Shown: one piece after another, positions 51,747-54,388 of the stretch
How positions within the stretch are numbered: position 1 is the first letter of the stretch
Layout: the number at the start of each line of letters is the position of its first letter
Origin: JBJFCE01 sp051888775
GTDB lineage: Bacteria > Bacillota > Clostridia > Lachnospirales > Lachnospiraceae
Assembly (NCBI GenBank): GCA_051888775.1
Contig: JBJFCE010000040.1
Coordinates: forward strand, 1-54,388
Direction: 5' to 3'
DNA length: 54,388 bases
The notes under the pieces: generated by a model
Databases searched by the model: none
What the model was told of the DNA's origin: nothing
What the model saw: only the letters and a program-made list of their open reading frames with translations
Made by a program: the position numbers and the translations under genes

Positions 51747-54319
51747 TATCTAACTCCCCCTATTCCATAGCTTCTTGCCGGTACGGACACTCCGTCAACC
51801 GTACGATCCGTATATCCGGTATTGACATAAATCGTTACTCCGTTACTGTAAGAAACAGCTCTGACTCCGTTATCCATAATCTCATGATTTGTGATATAGG
51901 CACCGTTTACATATTTCAATACCTCATTCACTTCGGAATATACGGAAAGTGCTTCATCCTTCCAGTTCTCATAGGTCGTTGCATAGAATCTGTTCAGACC
52001 CGTGTTCTTAATATCACTGGAGCTTTCCCATGAGAATACAAAATGCGGTGATGCTCCTGTTTCAATCAGGTTCAGAACCGTTTCTGTTCTGTCAAAAGTA
52101 TCACTTAAGTTAATCACCGAACCGGAATAATCAATGTATCCGTGAATCAGCATCTGATAGAACGGAACCGTCTCGTCCACGATATAATAATCGTTTGCGG
52201 ACAACGGTGCATTGATAATATCATCCGCATATGCAAAGGTATAATCATTACCGTCATTGACCATGATATTCTTTCCGGTATTCTCAAGGACATCAAACTG
52301 TCCGAGCACGACATCCAAAGCTTCTTCTCTGTTGATTACATTGGTTCTTCGCTTATCGGAATGAAGTCTGTTTCCAAGGTCTCTCAATGAAATACCGCTG
52401 ATATCATAATTGTCAATTTTTCCTGCAAATTTGTTAACATATCTGACAAGGAATTTGGGCGATACCAGATAAAATCTGTTCTCGTCATAACCCAGTCCTG
52501 ATGTCTGACGCAACGTAGACGGATTTACCAGTCCGAATTCCGCTATGTATCCGGCATAGTACCGGGAGGTTTCATTACCTACGGAATATCTGCTGCTGAC
52601 AGTTGTAACACGCTGGAATGCAACATCCGCATAGAAGCTTCCGCCGTTCTGCTCAAGATGGGCACTTAAATCTTCCAATCCAGACTTTCCGCCAAGCTTC
52701 CACGGTACACGTACTTTATTCAGTACATCGTGATAATATCCGCCGTTACACCAGCCCTGATAGTTCATCACCTGATTGGTGATACCGTTTGCCGCCAGAT
52801 CATCCGAAATATCCGCCGCCTCATCAAACGTGGTCATCGCATATAAACCGCGATACTGTGTTCCGAGGAAGAACTTGGTCGTTTCAACGCCACCGATAAT
52901 ATCATAATAGAACTTGATATCGCCTTCCGTATCGTTTGCAGTCAGCACGCCTTCATTGATCAGACGTTCACGGTAATAATTGGCTGCTCCCGCATATCCG
53001 GCATTTTCCTCTGTCAGCATTGTATATTTTACTGTCAGGTTAATATCATAGAAACTGCTTTCTACAATGGGCAGATCCGCTTCACTACCGGTTGTACCGA
53101 ACATCGCCAGCTTATCGTTGCCTCGCAGTACAAAGGTCGGATATACATAATTGTACTCGTTGATCTTTCCTGCAACACCCGCAGTCAGATAACAGGTCGA
53201 TGCGCCGTCCTCAATTGTTGCAAAGATGGAACTGTTCTCCCTGAAGATACCAAAGAGTGCCATCTTAGTATCCTCGGTATTCTCAAGTACGGTATATTCC
53301 GCTGCTAACGGATCAATGCCGTAGACATATTCCGCATAATTATTTGCAGTTACTTTACCGTTGTTAAAGTTGATCAAAGAACCCGAACCGTTCGGAACGA
53401 GCATATATCCTTCCTCGTCCTTACCGGCGGTTCCGAAATATCTCAGGAACTGGATTCTAAAGACTGCTCCGCCTCCGTTCTCCTGTACACCGCTCATCGG
53501 AATGGATACATCCACGGAGTCACCGTTCAAACGATACTCAAGGGGGATCAGGAAGGAAATCGGGACAGCCCCCTCTACGCCGGAGCCTTCCATCTCACGA
53601 ATATAATCTTCCTGTGTAAAGCCTGCCGCCTCGAAGTACTTGTTCAATTTTCTGATCTGTGAAGCACCTTTCTGTGCCGATTCAAGCATTTCCATATATC
53701 CGTCAGCCACATGGCTTTCCACGAATTTTGTGGAAACAAACTGTGCATCCGCTTCCGGAAGTGCTGCCATAACCTCATTCAGAGTATCTTTACTGATATA
53801 GATCGGAACAATACCCGTTGTTGCAGTCATATCACCCATTGTATAAAGGAAGCGGACACCGTTCTCAATGGACTCAACCTCCAGCTGTCCTCTTGCAACG
53901 CAAAAGCTGTACGAATCAATCGTTACTTCTTTTCTAACGGTATTGAAGTAATCCAAAATGATCTGCGATTTCATATAGTTCTTATTTGTTTCGTTTGCAA
54001 TCGCATCATCATCCGCATCTATCGGATTAGAATAAGTCGTCTGACCGTTTCTCTTATCATAAATTGCAACATACGCTGTCTCTGTATCAACATACAGTTT
54101 TAAGTACTCATTTTCGGCTGCCAGTACCATGCCCTCCACATCGCTTTTGGACTCACTGATTGCCGCAAATTCTGTTCCTTCTTCATATTCATAAGAAGAA
54201 AGGTACTTTTTGTAATCATTAAAGAAATAAAAATGTATCAGGTAATAAGCTAACCAGATCAGAACCACTGCCAGGATAAGGCTTACAACACCGATTACGA
54301 TTTTTTTACTTTTACGCAT
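51746..54319 (-). CDS. DUF5696 membrane-anchored protein
   Basis: 857 residues. One N-terminal membrane helix (about 7-31) anchors a large outside region. The first part (about 65-300) is beta-rich (NEYLKLYVDTETAYVAIYDKRNG), and the later part looks like a glycosidase-type barrel (YYDIIGGVETTKFFLGTQYRGLY, SGLEDLSAHLEQNGG). This fits DUF5696, found beside CUT1 sugar importers in Firmicutes; activity is unknown. AGGAGG precedes the ATG. It is the first gene of the locus inside the window. A TATAAT-like box near 54372 may belong to a promoter that is cut by the window edge. Confidence 0.82.
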   Translation of the reverse strand: MRKSKKIVIGVVSLILAVVLIWLAYYLIHFYFFNDYKKYLSSYEYEEGTEFAAISESKSDVEGMVLAAENEYLKLYVDTETAYVAIYDKRNGQTTYSNPIDADDDAIANETNKNYMKSQIILDYFNTVRKEVTIDSYSFCVARGQLEVESIENGVRFLYTMGDMTATTGIVPIYISKDTLNEVMAALPEADAQFVSTKFVESHVADGYMEMLESAQKGASQIRKLNKYFEAAGFTQEDYIREMEGSGVEGAVPISFLIPLEYRLNGDSVDVSIPMSGVQENGGGAVFRIQFLRYFGTAGKDEEGYMLVPNGSGSLINFNNGKVTANNYAEYVYGIDPLAAEYTVLENTEDTKMALFGIFRENSSIFATIEDGASTCYLTAGVAGKINEYNYVYPTFVLRGNDKLAMFGTTGSEADLPIVESSFYDINLTVKYTMLTEENAGYAGAANYYRERLINEGVLTANDTEGDIKFYYDIIGGVETTKFFLGTQYRGLYAMTTFDEAADISDDLAANGITNQVMNYQGWCNGGYYHDVLNKVRVPWKLGGKSGLEDLSAHLEQNGGSFYADVAFQRVTTVSSRYSVGNETSRYYAGYIAEFGLVNPSTLRQTSGLGYDENRFYLVSPKFLVRYVNKFAGKIDNYDISGISLRDLGNRLHSDKRRTNVINREEALDVVLGQFDVLENTGKNIMVNDGNDYTFAYADDIINAPLSANDYYIVDETVPFYQMLIHGYIDYSGSVINLSDTFDRTETVLNLIETGASPHFVFSWESSSDIKNTGLNRFYATTYENWKDEALSVYSEVNEVLKYVNGAYITNHEIMDNGVRAVSYSNGVTIYVNTGYTDRTVDGVSVPARSYGIGGVR

Positions 54320-54388
54320 CTTAGCCTCCTCCTATGCTCTGAATATCAGTTCCTGATAAATACTGTAAAAGAAATTATATACCTGATT

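Overview
The window reads as a chromosomal segment of a Lachnospiraceae bacterium (Clostridia), most likely Roseburia- or Agathobacter-like. The evidence is the gene content and order: type III glutamine synthetase, an ireB-ruvX-DUF1292-rnj-ylbF-mltG-trmR-U32 block, hrcA-grpE-dnaK-dnaJ, a FatA/FatB-like acyl-ACP thioesterase, and a beta-mannoside locus with GH130, a CE17-like esterase and a LacI regulator. Promoters are sigma-A-like and ribosome binding sites are strong GGAGG types. Almost everything is on the minus strand, so each block is transcribed from high to low coordinates. A 100-base run of N at 48704-48803 shows that this is a draft or metagenome assembly.

Layout. 1-5.6 kb: CPBP membrane protease, CvfB-like RNA-binding protein, acyl-ACP thioesterase, tRNA-Gln(CTG), and a secreted pair (SGNH hydrolase plus DUF5722 TIM-barrel). 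5.7-8.1 kb: glnN with two candidate promoters and a terminator-like hairpin in its leader. 8.3-14 kb: housekeeping block ireB to U32/TrhP-like. 14-22 kb: mtaB, thiI, nifS, rsmE and prmA, with a divergent HPr-like gene that lacks the phospho-histidine and an AT-rich three-gene insert between nifS and thiI. 22-27.6 kb: three zinc-ribbon or membrane proteins and a PAS-GGDEF protein, lying between prmA and dnaJ, which are usually neighbours. 27.7-32.9 kb: dnaJ, dnaK, grpE and hrcA behind a perfect CIRCE operator. 33-37.3 kb: DUF6465 protein, uppP, patatin, aminotransferase and an internally deleted Rpn-family gene. 37.6-39.4 kb: small AT-rich accessory patch with an XRE-GpsA fusion and a plus-strand orphan. 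39.5-54.3 kb: a ten-gene carbohydrate locus: DUF5696, two ABC permeases, a CBM-like repeat lipoprotein, the ABC binding protein, YesL, LacI, GH130, a CE17-like esterase and a GH1-mannose-6-phosphate isomerase fusion.

How the genes work together. The last locus looks like a complete route for imported beta-mannooligosaccharides: capture by lipoproteins, ABC import, deacetylation, phosphorolysis by GH130, trimming by GH1, and entry into glycolysis through mannose-6-phosphate isomerase. The tRNA-modification genes (trmR, a trhP-like U32 gene, mtaB, thiI with nifS) sit close together.

The most unusual signal is not a gene. Two long intergenic palindromes (8104-8276 and 43005-43196) have outer arms of 44 and 51 bp that form near-perfect stems. 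They share an inner hairpin with the same loop, the same TT bulge and compensatory base changes. The first 44 bases of the window look like the end of a third copy. All three lie downstream of minus-strand genes and look like one dispersed family of structured elements.
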